Source: JAWLGZ01 sp041690635 (GTDB taxonomy: Bacteria; Pseudomonadota; Gammaproteobacteria; Thiohalomonadales; Thiohalomonadaceae). From it: a stretch of DNA of 64,000 nt. The notes below the pieces were generated by a model. It saw only the letters and a program-made list of their open reading frames with translations, was not told the origin of the DNA and ran no database searches. This document shows, in pieces, positions 7,337-15,906 of the stretch. The position numbers were made by a program, and so were the translations under genes. Position 1 is the stretch's first letter, and the number at the start of each line of letters is the position of its first letter. The stretch spans positions 682,001 to 746,000 of the forward strand of contig JAWLGZ010000002.1 in NCBI GenBank assembly GCA_041690635.1, in the 5' to 3' direction.

Positions 7337-8743
7337 GATCCGCTCGTCGCCCTTCAGGCCGATCGGGAACTGCTTCAGGTAGTCGTTGGGCTTGCGGCCG
7401 TCGAAGGTGATGCCGTCGATGAAGTCGTTCTGCGGGGGACGGTATCCATCCTCCCGATCGAAGTCGGGGAAATCCTCCGCCTTCATCTTGCCCTCGGCGA
7501 TCAGCTCCCGCGCTGCCTCGGCGTAGATGTCCGGGCGGTACACCTTGCGGGCGATCTCGTGGAACCAGCTGTCGGGCCTGGGCTCGGCAATCTGACCCCA
7601 GCGGCGCATCTGGGTCAGGTACCAGACCGCATCCGAGTAGTAGGGGTAGGTGGCGTGATAGCGGAAGAAGACGTTGAAATCCGGCGCCGCCCGCTTGTCG
7701 CCCTTCTCGTACTCGAACACGCCGGTCATGCTGTTGGCGATGACCTCATAGTCGGCACCGACATAGCGCGACATTGAGATGATCTTCGCCGCCTCGGGCC
7801 GGTTGCGGTTGTTCTCCTCGTCCAGCCACTTGCCGGCGCGGATCAACGCCTTGACCACCGCCCTGTGGGTATTGGGATACTTGCCGGCCCAGCTGTTGCT
7901 CACACCGAACACCTTCTCCGACATGTTCCGGCGGATGTCGTAGTCGGTGATCACCGGTGTACCGATGTCGCGGAACACTGCCTGCTGGTTCCACGGCTCC
8001 CCGACGCAGTAGCCGTTGATGGTGCCCGCCTCCAGGGTGGCCGGCATCTGTGGTGGCGGCGTCACCGAGAGCTGCGCATCCGCGTTCAACTGACCTGAGG
8101 TATCCCCCTTGTGGGGAGCGTAGTAACCGGGGTGGACACCGCCGGCGGCGAGCCAGTAGCGCAATTCGTAGTTGTGGGTGGAGACCGGGAAGACCATCCC
8201 CATCCGGAACGGCTTTCCCTCTTGCCGGTAGCTGGCGACCACCGGCTTCAAGGCATCAGCCTTGACCGGGTGGAGCGGCTTGCCGTTCTCCTGCGGCACA
8301 TGCTCCTTCATCGCATCCCACACCGCATTGGAAACCGTGATGCCGTTGCCGTTGAGGTCCATTACAAAGGCGGTGACGATGTGCGCCTCCGTGCCGAAAC
8401 CGATGGTGGCGCCGAGCGGCTGGCCCGACAGCATGTGCGCGCCGTCGAGCTGTCCGTCGATGACACGGTCGAGCAGCACCTTCCAGTTGGCCTGCGCCTC
8501 CAGGGTGACGTAGAGCCCCTCGTCTTCGAAGTAGCCCTTCTCGAGGGCAATGGCCAGCGGCGCCATGTCGGTCAGCTTGATGAAGCCGAACTTGAGGTCC
8601 TCCTTCTCCAGCGTTCCGGCCGCGTAAGCACCCTGCCAAGGCACCACAGCGCCGATGCCAGCGGCGAGAAGGGCGGCGCCGATTCCCTTGACGAAGCGGC
8701 GGCGTGCACCGGGTCGATCCTGCTTCTGCTTTCTGCTGTTCAT
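7334..8743 (-). CDS. nrtA: Nitrate ABC transporter periplasmic substrate-binding protein, Tat-exported
   Basis: The start at 8743 (MNSRKQKQDRPGARRRFVKG) is preceded by a purine-rich GGGAGAGAG ribosome-binding site. The frame is open further upstream, but that would run into the terminator. Residues 13-20 (ARRRFVKG) followed by a hydrophobic stretch and AYAAG form a twin-arginine signal peptide, as seen in many NrtA proteins. The 469-residue product shows NrtA-family stretches KLTDMAPLAIALEKGYF, STHNYELRYWLAAGGV and NGYCVGEPWNQQAVF. It should capture nitrate (or nitrite) in the periplasm and deliver it to NrtB. It is the first gene after the regulatory leader and so the promoter-proximal gene of the operon. 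Confidence 0.93.
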   Translation of the reverse strand: MNSRKQKQDRPGARRRFVKGIGAALLAAGIGAVVPWQGAYAAGTLEKEDLKFGFIKLTDMAPLAIALEKGYFEDEGLYVTLEAQANWKVLLDRVIDGQLDGAHMLSGQPLGATIGFGTEAHIVTAFVMDLNGNGITVSNAVWDAMKEHVPQENGKPLHPVKADALKPVVASYRQEGKPFRMGMVFPVSTHNYELRYWLAAGGVHPGYYAPHKGDTSGQLNADAQLSVTPPPQMPATLEAGTINGYCVGEPWNQQAVFRDIGTPVITDYDIRRNMSEKVFGVSNSWAGKYPNTHRAVVKALIRAGKWLDEENNRNRPEAAKIISMSRYVGADYEVIANSMTGVFEYEKGDKRAAPDFNVFFRYHATYPYYSDAVWYLTQMRRWGQIAEPRPDSWFHEIARKVYRPDIYAEAARELIAEGKMKAEDFPDFDREDGYRPPQNDFIDGITFDGRKPNDYLKQFPIGLKGDERI

Positions 8744-8763
8744 GCTCTCTCTCCCGTCAGGCC

Positions 8764-8808
8764 AAAAAAAAACGCCCACACGCACGGGGATACCCGTACC
8801 TGTGGACG
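8764..8808 (-). terminator. Intrinsic (attenuator) terminator in the nrtA leader
   Basis: On the minus strand a 16-bp stem with one mismatch (CGTCCACAGGTACGGG / CCCGTGCGTGTGGGCG, two to three G-U pairs) and a 4-nt loop is followed directly by nine T residues. It sits only about 20 nt before the nrtA start, so it would stop transcription of the operon unless overcome. That is the arrangement expected for antitermination by NasT. Confidence 0.9.
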
Positions 8809-8857
8809 CCGTTGTCCGTTTGCGGACCCGCTCCGGTCCGTCTTCAACCTTTGGCCG

Positions 8858-8911
8858 CCGCACCTCCGTTGGCGCGGCGCCGGTATTCGTTCAGTCGGGC
8901 AGCGTTGCCCG
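8858..8911 (-). promoter_or_regulatory. Tandem hexaloop hairpins, predicted NasT (ANTAR) RNA target
   Basis: Two hairpins lie in the leader RNA. P1 (8896-8911) is CGGGC-AACGCT-GCCCG. P2 (8858-8877) is CCGCGCC-AACGGA-GGTGCGG. Both have six-base loops with A at loop position 1 and G at position 4, the published signature of RNA bound by ANTAR-domain proteins. A further hairpin (8823-8840) lies between P2 and the terminator. The stems and loops are read directly from the sequence; binding by NasT is inferred. Confidence 0.85.
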
Positions 8912-8925
8912 GCGGTTAAATCCTC

Positions 8926-8941
8926 AGCAGACTCCGTGCCA
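8926..8941 (-). promoter_or_regulatory. Sigma-54 (RpoN) promoter of the nitrate operon
   Basis: On the minus strand TGGCACGGAGTCTGCT has GG and GC exactly ten bases apart, and its -24 box TGGCACG is a full match to the consensus. Transcription should start near 8915-8916, just before hairpin P1. This makes a leader of about 170 nt to nrtA. It fits nitrogen (NtrC) control. Confidence 0.82.
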
Positions 8942-9027
8942 GATCACCTGCCCGTCGCCAACCCTCCGAAATTGCTGCAAATGCGCCTTGGCCGATCACT
9001 CCAGCAGCGCCCGTTCACTCACCTGTC

Positions 9028-9044
9028 TGCACCAAAGAGGAGCA
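9028..9044. promoter_or_regulatory. Possible NtrC enhancer site
   Basis: TGCACCAAAGAGGAGCA resembles the NtrC dyad (TGCACCA, 3-nt gap, TGGTGCA), with two mismatches in the second half. It is centred about 120 nt upstream of the predicted sigma-54 start, a usual distance. Only one such site was found. Confidence 0.45.
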
Positions 9045-9099
9045 ACCGTGATCCAATTTGTCGCAGGGAAGGGCAACCCGGACTATCGCTTGACACGAG

Positions 9100-9693
9100 T
9101 CACCCAAGTAATTCCGCGGCACGGATCAGGTTGCGCGCCACCTCCGCGATCCGCTGATTGCTGTCCATCGCGGCCCGACGCAGCAGTTGATACGCCTCCC
9201 CCTCGCTCACCCCGCGCTGGCGCATGATGATGCCCTTGGCCTTGTCCACCACCTTGCGTTCGGCCAGCGTGTTGCGGGTCTCCTCCAACTCGCTACGTAA
9301 CGCCTGGTACTCGCGGAATCGGGCGATGGCCACCTCCATCACCGGCTTGACCCGGTGCCCGGCCAGTCCGTCCACCACGTAGGCGCTCACGCCCGCGCGG
9401 ACCGCCTCGTGAATGGTCCCGGCATCGTCGTCCGCGGCGAACATCACCACCGGCTTCGGCTGGTCGCGACTGATGATCCGCATGTTCTCCAGCGTGTCAC
9501 GATCGGGGGAGTCGAGATCGATGATGATCACGTCCGGTTCGATCCGCCGCACCTGGGCCGGCAGGTCGTGGCAAGTGGTGATACGTTCCGCGACCTCGTA
9601 ACCGGCGTCCGTCAACGCCTGCTCCAGGATCGCGGCCCGCCCCGGCATACCGTCAATGAGGAGTACACGAAGGTTCTTCGGTTTTTCTTGCAT
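9100..9693 (-). CDS. nasT: ANTAR-domain transcription antiterminator NasT
   Basis: The 197-residue protein has an N-terminal receiver-like domain (RVLLIDGMPGRAAILEQAL, with acidic VIIIDLDSPDRD at residues 55-64) and a C-terminal three-helix ANTAR RNA-binding domain from about residue 135. The ANTAR part has the typical KAKGIIMRQRGVSEGEAYQL core. NasT binds paired hairpins in nitrate-responsive leaders and prevents termination; NasS blocks it without nitrate. The ATG at 9693 begins MQEKPKNLRV and fits the family. A longer start at 9780 is open but would add a non-family extension. It lies immediately upstream of the leader that carries the matching RNA motif. Confidence 0.93.
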   Translation of the reverse strand: MQEKPKNLRVLLIDGMPGRAAILEQALTDAGYEVAERITTCHDLPAQVRRIEPDVIIIDLDSPDRDTLENMRIISRDQPKPVVMFAADDDAGTIHEAVRAGVSAYVVDGLAGHRVKPVMEVAIARFREYQALRSELEETRNTLAERKVVDKAKGIIMRQRGVSEGEAYQLLRRAAMDSNQRIAEVARNLIRAAELLG

Positions 9694-9963
9694 GGTGGTT
9701 CTTGCGGCAGACCGTCCCAAATGGATAGCAAGGGCCGTGCCGAAGTAACCGTTGCCGTACCAAACCGGAAGTTGCTCCATCGCACCAGAACGATGCGCCG
9801 CAGATTGGGGGCTTGCTGGGCGCGAGTGATCGTGGAAACCGACGAGGCGAGATACCCGGGCCGGTTGTCACCGCTTTCCGTCCGCACCCGCAGTAGGCGC
9901 TCGGAGGGAAGTCCGGGCAATTCCCGGCTTCACTCCGATGTGTCGCCCTCCTGCGAGGGAACG

Positions 9964-10680
9964 TCAGCGCTCGGAACGCGCCTCCTGCTCCATCTGCTCC
10001 AGGCTGACGTGGCGCACGTCCTTCCCCTTCACCAGGTAGATGACGTACTCGCAGATGTTGCGTGAGTGGTCGCCGATGCGCTCCAACGCGCGGGCCGACC
10101 ACATGACGTCGAGGCTGCGGGTGATGGTGCGCGGGTCCTCCATCATGAAGGTGATGAGCTGGCGCATCACCGATTCATACTCCTTGTCCACACGCATGTC
10201 CTGGCGGACCACGTTCACCGCCGCCTCCGGGTCCATCCGGGCGAAGGCGTCCAGGGCACCGTGCAGCATCTCCTGCACCAGCACGCCGAGATGCTGGAGT
10301 TCCACCGGCTGAGTGCGGGTGGCGGAGCCCTCCGCCAGCCGGACCGCCGTGCGGCCGACCCGTTCCGCCTGATCGCCGATCCGCTCCAGATCGGTGATGG
10401 TCTTGATCACCGCCACGATCAGCCGCAGGTCGCTGGCGGCAGGCTGGCGGCGTGCGAGCACCCGGCTGCACCCCTCGTCGATGGCCACCTCCATCGAGTT
10501 CACCTGGTAGTCGCGGGTGACCACCTGGTGGCCCAGTTCGCTGTCACCAACCATCAGTGCGGTGATGGCGTCGGTGAGCTGCTGTTCCACCAGCCCGCCC
10601 ATCGCCAGCACCTGGTTGCGGATATCCTCCAGCTCCTCGTTGTACTGCTGCGAGATGTGGGGACCGAGTTTCATTGCCAT
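9964..10680 (-). CDS. phoU: Phosphate signalling regulator PhoU
   Basis: The 238-residue all-helical protein shows the two PhoU repeats, including ASDLRLIVAVIKTITDLERI and the second-half equivalent WSARALERIGDHSRNICEYV. PhoU couples the PstSCAB transporter to the PhoR kinase and keeps the Pho regulon off when phosphate is plentiful. It ends the pst operon, about 23 nt after pstB, with AAGGAG ahead of its ATG. A second in-frame ATG lies two codons later. Confidence 0.96.
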   Translation of the reverse strand: MAMKLGPHISQQYNEELEDIRNQVLAMGGLVEQQLTDAITALMVGDSELGHQVVTRDYQVNSMEVAIDEGCSRVLARRQPAASDLRLIVAVIKTITDLERIGDQAERVGRTAVRLAEGSATRTQPVELQHLGVLVQEMLHGALDAFARMDPEAAVNVVRQDMRVDKEYESVMRQLITFMMEDPRTITRSLDVMWSARALERIGDHSRNICEYVIYLVKGKDVRHVSLEQMEQEARSER

Positions 10681-10703
10681 TGCCTGGGGCTCCTTGTCGC
10701 GGC

Positions 10704-11576
10704 TCAGCCGTAGCGACCGGTGATGTAGTCTTCGGTCTGTTTCTTGCGCGGGTTGGTGAAGATGGAATCGGTATCGCTGTACTCGATCATGTCGCCCATG
10801 TACATGAAGGCGGTGTAATCGGACACCCGCGCCGCCTGCTGCATGTTGTGGGTGACGATCACGATGGTGTATCGCGACTTCAGTTCGTTGATCAGCTCCT
10901 CGATCTTCAGTGTGGAGATCGGGTCCAGCGCCGAGGCCGGCTCGTCCAGCAACAGGACCTCCGGTTCGATGGCGATGGCGCGCGCGATGACCAGACGCTG
11001 CTGCTGGCCTCCGGAGAGCCCCATGGCGTTGTCGTCGAGGCGGTCCTTCACCTCATCCCACAGCGCGGCGCCGCGCAGCGAGTTTTCCACCGCCTCGTCC
11101 AGGATACGGCGGCTGTTCACCCCCTGCAGGCGCAGGCCGTAGGCCACATTCTCGTAGATCGATTTCGGAAAGGGATTGGGCTTCTGGAACACCATTCCCA
11201 CCTTGCGGCGCAGTTCGGCCACATCGACACCGCGGCGGAAGATGTCCTCGCCGTCCAGCAGCACCTCACCTTCGATGCGACAGTTGTCGATGAGGTCGTT
11301 CATCCGATTGAAGCAGCGCAGCAGGGTGGACTTCCCGCAGCCGCTTGGACCGATGAAGGCGGTAATGCGCTGCGCGGGGATCTTCAGGCTGATGCCGTTC
11401 AATGCCCGTTCACTGCCGTAATAGAGCGTCAGATCGCGCACGTCCAGACAGATGTTCTCTTCATCAATCCTGAGTCGTTCCCGTTGCTCACCCTCGAACA
11501 GCCGGGTGCCCACGGCGTGCGTACGCACATTTTCTGCATTGCTGGTCATGTCGATGGCCTTGCTTATGGCGTTCAT
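10704..11576 (-). CDS. pstB: Phosphate ABC transporter ATP-binding protein
   Basis: The 290-residue ABC ATPase has Walker A GPSGCGKSTLLRCFNRMNDL, signature LSGGQQQRLVIARAIA, Walker B VLLLDEPASALDP and switch His VTHNMQQAARV, all characteristic of PstB. It ends with the PstB-typical TEDYITGRYG. It energises high-affinity phosphate import through PstC/PstA. The first about 35 residues are not conserved; an ATG nine codons in (at 11549) is an alternative start. Confidence 0.96.
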   Translation of the reverse strand: MNAISKAIDMTSNAENVRTHAVGTRLFEGEQRERLRIDEENICLDVRDLTLYYGSERALNGISLKIPAQRITAFIGPSGCGKSTLLRCFNRMNDLIDNCRIEGEVLLDGEDIFRRGVDVAELRRKVGMVFQKPNPFPKSIYENVAYGLRLQGVNSRRILDEAVENSLRGAALWDEVKDRLDDNAMGLSGGQQQRLVIARAIAIEPEVLLLDEPASALDPISTLKIEELINELKSRYTIVIVTHNMQQAARVSDYTAFMYMGDMIEYSDTDSIFTNPRKKQTEDYITGRYG

Positions 11577-11600
11577 GATTCAGATGTCTTGACTGCCGCG

Positions 11601-13280
11601 TCAATCGGATTCGCTGCGGTACTTCTCGCGCAGGTGGTTGCGAATACTGATGGCCGAGAGATTGAGGATCACGATCAGTATCACCAGGGTCAGTGCGGTG
11701 GCATACACCAATGGGCGCGCCGCCTCCACATTGGGACTCTGGAAGCCCACATCATAGATATGAAAGCCCAGGTGCATGATCTTGCGTTCCATGTGGATGA
11801 AGGGCGCATTGCCGTCGATCGGCAGCGTGGGGGCCAGCTTGACCACCCCCACCAGCATCAATGGCGCCACCTCGCCGGCCGCGCGGGCGATGGCCAGAAT
11901 GAGCCCCGTCATCATGGCCGGAGTGGAGAGCGGCACCACTACTTTCCACAAGGTTTCCGCCTTGGTGGCCCCCAAGGCCAGACTACCCATGCGAATGGTG
12001 CTCGGGATACGCGCCAAACCCTCCTCGGTGGCAACGATGACCACCGGCAGCGTCAACAGCGCCAGGGTCAGCGAGGCCCAGAACAGGCCCGGTGTACCGA
12101 AGGTCGGCGACGGCAGCGCCTCGGGATAGAACAGTGCGTCCAGCGAGCCGCCCAGAAAGTAGACGAAGAAGCCGAGACCGAACACGCCAAAGACGATGGA
12201 AGGCACGCCGGCAAGGTTGTACACGGAGACGCGGATCAGGCGCAGCAGCGGACCCTGTTTGGCGTACTCGCGCAGATAGATCGCCGCCAGGATGCCGAAT
12301 GGTGTGACGATGATCGACATCACCATCACCATGGTGACGGTACCGAAGATGGCCGGGAAGATGCCGCCCTCCGTATTGGCCTCTCGCGGATAGCCACCGA
12401 CGAACTCGCCGAAACGATCGAAGTAGTAGCCGATCTTGGCGAACACGGACATGCTGTTGGGCTGCGAGGCGCGCACGATGTTGGCGATCGGCACATCCAC
12501 CGTGCGCCCATCCATGATCTCCGCCACCAGGGTGTCGCGCTTCACATCTCGGTAAAGCTGTTCAAGCTCGCCGGCGAAACGCGCATACTCCTCGTCCAGC
12601 TCGGCACGCTCGGCGGCCATCTCCGCCTTGCGCCGCGCCGCCTCTTCCGGTGAGACATCAGACGTCAACGCCAGGCGCCGCTCGGCGAGTCGGATACGCT
12701 CCATGCGGAAGTTGACGTTGCCGATATCCTTGCGCTCGATACGGCGGATCTCTTCGTGTATCGCGTTGGCCCGTTCGATACGTGCGAGCAGTTCAGGCCA
12801 CAGGTCATCTCCCTGCGCGATGGTGCGCCCCTCCTCCTTCAGCTCCAACGGATAGCCGTAGAAATTACCCCACTCGCGCCGCTCCAGCACCATCGCATTC
12901 GCCGGATAGTGCAGTTCGCCCATGCGCGGTTCCAGATACCAGACGAAGTCTCGACCCAGCGTATCGCGGTTGCCCTGCTTGATCAGATGACGCCGTACGG
13001 TGAGTGCATCCTTCGCAATCCGCACACCCGCATCACGCAGCACCGAGGCGGCCAGCTCTTCGCTACGGGTCAGTTCGCCCAGCACCCGCTGCACGCTCCC
13101 ATCCGGGTCGGTGACCTCCACCTCCACCAGTGAGTGAGGCCAGAAGTGACCGAAGCCGCGCACGGCGATGAGCAGCAGCAGGCCGAGCACCATCACCATG
13201 CTGGCCGCCACGGCCCCGGCATTAAGCCAGATCCAGGGTGCGCCGCTCTTGCTCCAGGTCTTGATGTTCACGAGATTCAT
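11601..13280 (-). CDS. pstA: Phosphate ABC transporter permease PstA, long form
   Basis: This is about 559 residues, roughly twice the usual PstA. After a first membrane span (residues about 22-42) comes a large extracytoplasmic insert of about 240 residues. It includes a charged heptad-like coiled coil with EEIRRIERKDIG and AEMAAERAELDEEYARFAGE. The canonical permease domain then has about five spans, including TPFGILAAIYLREYA and EEGLARIPSTIRMGSLALGA. Long PstA forms are known in vibrios and some other gammaproteobacteria; the function of the insert is not known to me. An ATG five codons upstream (13295) lies at the edge of an intergenic repeat, so the second ATG is preferred. Confidence 0.92.
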   Translation of the reverse strand: MNLVNIKTWSKSGAPWIWLNAGAVAASMVMVLGLLLLIAVRGFGHFWPHSLVEVEVTDPDGSVQRVLGELTRSEELAASVLRDAGVRIAKDALTVRRHLIKQGNRDTLGRDFVWYLEPRMGELHYPANAMVLERREWGNFYGYPLELKEEGRTIAQGDDLWPELLARIERANAIHEEIRRIERKDIGNVNFRMERIRLAERRLALTSDVSPEEAARRKAEMAAERAELDEEYARFAGELEQLYRDVKRDTLVAEIMDGRTVDVPIANIVRASQPNSMSVFAKIGYYFDRFGEFVGGYPREANTEGGIFPAIFGTVTMVMVMSIIVTPFGILAAIYLREYAKQGPLLRLIRVSVYNLAGVPSIVFGVFGLGFFVYFLGGSLDALFYPEALPSPTFGTPGLFWASLTLALLTLPVVIVATEEGLARIPSTIRMGSLALGATKAETLWKVVVPLSTPAMMTGLILAIARAAGEVAPLMLVGVVKLAPTLPIDGNAPFIHMERKIMHLGFHIYDVGFQSPNVEAARPLVYATALTLVILIVILNLSAISIRNHLREKYRSESD

Positions 13281-13291
13281 CCTAATAAAAC

Positions 13292-13440
13292 CCATTCACC
13301 GCAGAGGCGCAGAGAACGCAGAGCAAATCATTCTGCCGGACAACGCTCCGACAACACATGCCCCACACAGACCCATGTTGCCATCCATCTGTGGAGTACT
13401 GTTTTCTCCGCGCCCTCTGCGCCTCTGCGGTGAGATTTTC
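13292..13440. repeat. ACCACAGAG-family inverted repeat between pstC and pstA
   Basis: The left arm is TTCACCGCAGAGGCGCAGAG then AACGCAGAG. The right arm is TTTTCTCCGCGCCCTCTGCG then CCTCTGCGGTGAGA. A loop of about 75 nt separates them. It lies inside the pst operon. Confidence 0.8.
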
Positions 13441-13462
13441 AAGGTACATGATGCCCCCTGAA

Positions 13463-15760
13463 TCACAGGGTGCTGTACCGCTTGCGCAGGCGCTGGCGCA
13501 CAATCTCCGCCAGGGTGTTCATCACGAAGGTCAGCACCAGCAGGACCAACGCGGCGAGGAACAGAACACGGAAGTGCGTGCTGCCGAGCGGGGTTTCCGG
13601 CAGTTCCACCGCGATGTTGGCCGACAGGGTGCGCATCCCTTCGAAGATATTGAAGTTCATCACCGGACTGTTGCCGGTGGCCATCAGCACGATCATCGTC
13701 TCGCCGACGGCGCGGCCGAAACCCATCATCACCGCGGCAAAGATGCCGGGGCTGGCGGTGGGCAGCACCACGCCGACCATGGTCTGCCACGGTGTCGCGC
13801 CCAGCGCCAGAGAACCCTGGGTGAGGTGTCGCGGCACCGTGAACACCGCATCCTCCGCGATGGAGAAGATGGTGGGGATGACCGCGAAGCCCATGGCGAT
13901 ACCCACCACCATGGCGTTGCGCTGGTCGTAGGTGATGCCCACATCGGTCAGCCACTGGCGCATGCTGCCGTTGAAGAACCACACCTCGACCGAGGGACTG
14001 AGGACGATGCACAGCCAGCCCACCCCCAGGATTACCGGCATCAGGATGGCGGCCTCCCAACCCGGCGGCACCCGATGGCGCAGCCGCCCCGGCAGGTTGG
14101 CCCAGGCGTAGCCGACCAACAGCATGGCCAGCGGCATCAGCAGCAGAATGCTGAACACCGCCGGCAGGTTGTTCTCCATGAACGGTGCCAGCCACAGGCC
14201 GGCGAGAAAACCGAGGATGACCGTCGGCAGCGCCTCCATGATCTCGATGCTCGGTTTGACGAAGCCGCGCAGGCGCGGGGTCATGAAATAGGCCGTGTAC
14301 AGCGCGCCCATGATGGCCAGCGGAATGGCGAACATCATGGCGAACAGGGCCGCCTTGATAGTACCCAGCGTCAACGGCGCCAGGCTCAGCTTGGGTTCGA
14401 AGTCGTCGCTGCCCGAGGAGGCCTGCCAGACGTACTCCTCGCCGGCACGGTTCTCGTACCACACCTTGCCCCACAGCGCCTTGAACGAAATCTCCGGATG
14501 CGGGTTGTACAGGTCGAGGAACTGCATCCGGTTGCCCGCATCGGTCACCAGCAGGGTGTCGTTCACCGGTGAGATGGCCAAGCCGGTAATGGCTGCATCG
14601 GCCACCTTTTTCATCAGCAGGGTGCGTGCGGAGGTGGTGAAATGCACACCGATGTGGCCGGTGGCATCACCGACGACAAAGCCCTTGCGGGCATATTCAG
14701 GGGCGATGAAGGTGATGGCCCCCGGATGCTGTTTGAACTCGCGGATGCGTGTCAGGTGGTAAAGGTTCTGTTCGTCGCGCACCGGAAACCACTGCGCCAC
14801 GCTGCCGTCAGAGCCGCCGACGATGATGGACACCGTGCCCGAGAGATAGCGCATTGCAGTGATGTGCGTACCCTCGGCCACCGCACGCACGCTCTCCACC
14901 AGGCGCGCCTCATCCGGATTGACGATGTCGTAATGATGGATGTAGCCGTTCGCGTCGGCCACGAACAGTTTGCGCGTGGTCTTGTTGATTAGGATATGGG
15001 TGGGACGGGCCGGCACCCGCGGGAGGTTGTAGGTGCTGCGCTTCACCTCCATTTCACCGGTCATGAACGAGACGGCTGCCCGGTAGATGGCAAGCGTAAG
15101 ACGGCCATCCTCGGATGCGCCGGCCAGGGCATACCCCTCGCCGGCGGTCTGTATGCCGATCACGGTCAGCGGCGCACCCTGCGCATCCAACGGCAGCGGG
15201 GCCTCGCCCAGCGGATAGGTGATGTCCGGTTCGATGTGGCGCACATCGTCGGGATAGGTCAGGGTGTATTCGTGGCCGGCCACCATCACGCTGCCGTCGG
15301 AGAGGCCATGGGCCAGCACACCGTACTTGATCTCGGTCTGTGCGCTGCTCACCACCTCCATTCCCGGCGGGATCGGCAGAGTCAGTCGCTTGCGCACGGC
15401 ACCGGCGCGCGGCTCGAGGAAGGTCACGCTGCCGTCGCGGCTGTAGATACCGGCCACCTCCGTGTAACGCTCGGTGGCCATATCCACCACCCGATCACCG
15501 GTAGTGCCTGCCGGGAGGCTATAACCGCTCACCGGCTGCACGTCGGCAGAGCGCAATATGGGGAGGACTTCGTAGAAGAGATACACGAAAATCATGGCGA
15601 GCGCGATAACCACGCCGAGTCCGCCAATGCCAACGCCATAGCGGGAGATGCGGTCCTTGGCATAGCGCCAGCGGCGCAGGGCGGCACGCCGCTCGCCACT
15701 GGGCAGCAGGGAAACCGGGGCCCTGCTGTCGGGGGTGGTCTCGGCAACGGAATCGGTCAT
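13463..15760 (-). CDS. pstC: Phosphate ABC transporter permease PstC, long form
   Basis: The 765-residue protein has a cytoplasmic N-terminus, a first membrane span at about residues 45-65 and a periplasmic region of about 370 residues. That region contains repeated beta-propeller-like strands (for example TRKLFVADANGYIHHYDIVN and SIIVGGSDGSVAQWFPV, about 40 residues apart or more). The C-terminal PstC permease domain has ALYTAYFMTPRLRGFVKPSI and GALALGATPWQT-like loops (here GSLALGATPWQT). The long PstC form occurs in pseudomonads and vibrios. Together with the long PstA it would put about 600 residues of extra protein in the periplasm. Confidence 0.93.
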   Translation of the reverse strand: MTDSVAETTPDSRAPVSLLPSGERRAALRRWRYAKDRISRYGVGIGGLGVVIALAMIFVYLFYEVLPILRSADVQPVSGYSLPAGTTGDRVVDMATERYTEVAGIYSRDGSVTFLEPRAGAVRKRLTLPIPPGMEVVSSAQTEIKYGVLAHGLSDGSVMVAGHEYTLTYPDDVRHIEPDITYPLGEAPLPLDAQGAPLTVIGIQTAGEGYALAGASEDGRLTLAIYRAAVSFMTGEMEVKRSTYNLPRVPARPTHILINKTTRKLFVADANGYIHHYDIVNPDEARLVESVRAVAEGTHITAMRYLSGTVSIIVGGSDGSVAQWFPVRDEQNLYHLTRIREFKQHPGAITFIAPEYARKGFVVGDATGHIGVHFTTSARTLLMKKVADAAITGLAISPVNDTLLVTDAGNRMQFLDLYNPHPEISFKALWGKVWYENRAGEEYVWQASSGSDDFEPKLSLAPLTLGTIKAALFAMMFAIPLAIMGALYTAYFMTPRLRGFVKPSIEIMEALPTVILGFLAGLWLAPFMENNLPAVFSILLLMPLAMLLVGYAWANLPGRLRHRVPPGWEAAILMPVILGVGWLCIVLSPSVEVWFFNGSMRQWLTDVGITYDQRNAMVVGIAMGFAVIPTIFSIAEDAVFTVPRHLTQGSLALGATPWQTMVGVVLPTASPGIFAAVMMGFGRAVGETMIVLMATGNSPVMNFNIFEGMRTLSANIAVELPETPLGSTHFRVLFLAALVLLVLTFVMNTLAEIVRQRLRKRYSTL

Positions 15761-15805
15761 GGGTCAACGGTCTCGCGCTGGCGCTGTCACAATGGGACGC
15801 AGCGT

Positions 15806-15823
15806 ATTACAGGAATGTTACAA
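15806..15823 (-). promoter_or_regulatory. Possible Pho box upstream of pstC
   Basis: On the minus strand TTGTAACATTCCTGTAAT has the 7-4-7 spacing of PhoB sites (consensus CTGTCAT repeats 11 nt apart). It lies about 45 nt before the pstC start, but no convincing -10 box follows. It may provide a second PhoB input inside the operon. Confidence 0.5.
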
Positions 15824-15838
15824 ATCGATTACACGGCA

Positions 15839-15900
15839 ACAGGGGCTAGGGACAGTAAAAAGCATTTCTTCTAGCCCCCTAGCCCCTAGCCCCTAGTCCC
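15839..15900. repeat. Heptamer inverted repeat (GGGGCTA type) upstream of pstC
   Basis: CAGGGGCTAGGGAC faces TAGCCCCCTAGCCCCTAGCC and CCTAGTCC across an A/T-rich loop of about 18 nt. It has the same unit as the copies at 6153 and 41092. Confidence 0.82.
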
Positions 15901-15906
15901 TGCCTT

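Noticed and set aside
13282..13503. Short frames reading through ACCACAGAG repeats (translations rich in Ala-Gln-Arg-Arg)
   Set aside because: These are translated repeat sequence. The same peptide style appears at every copy, which is a known annotation artefact.
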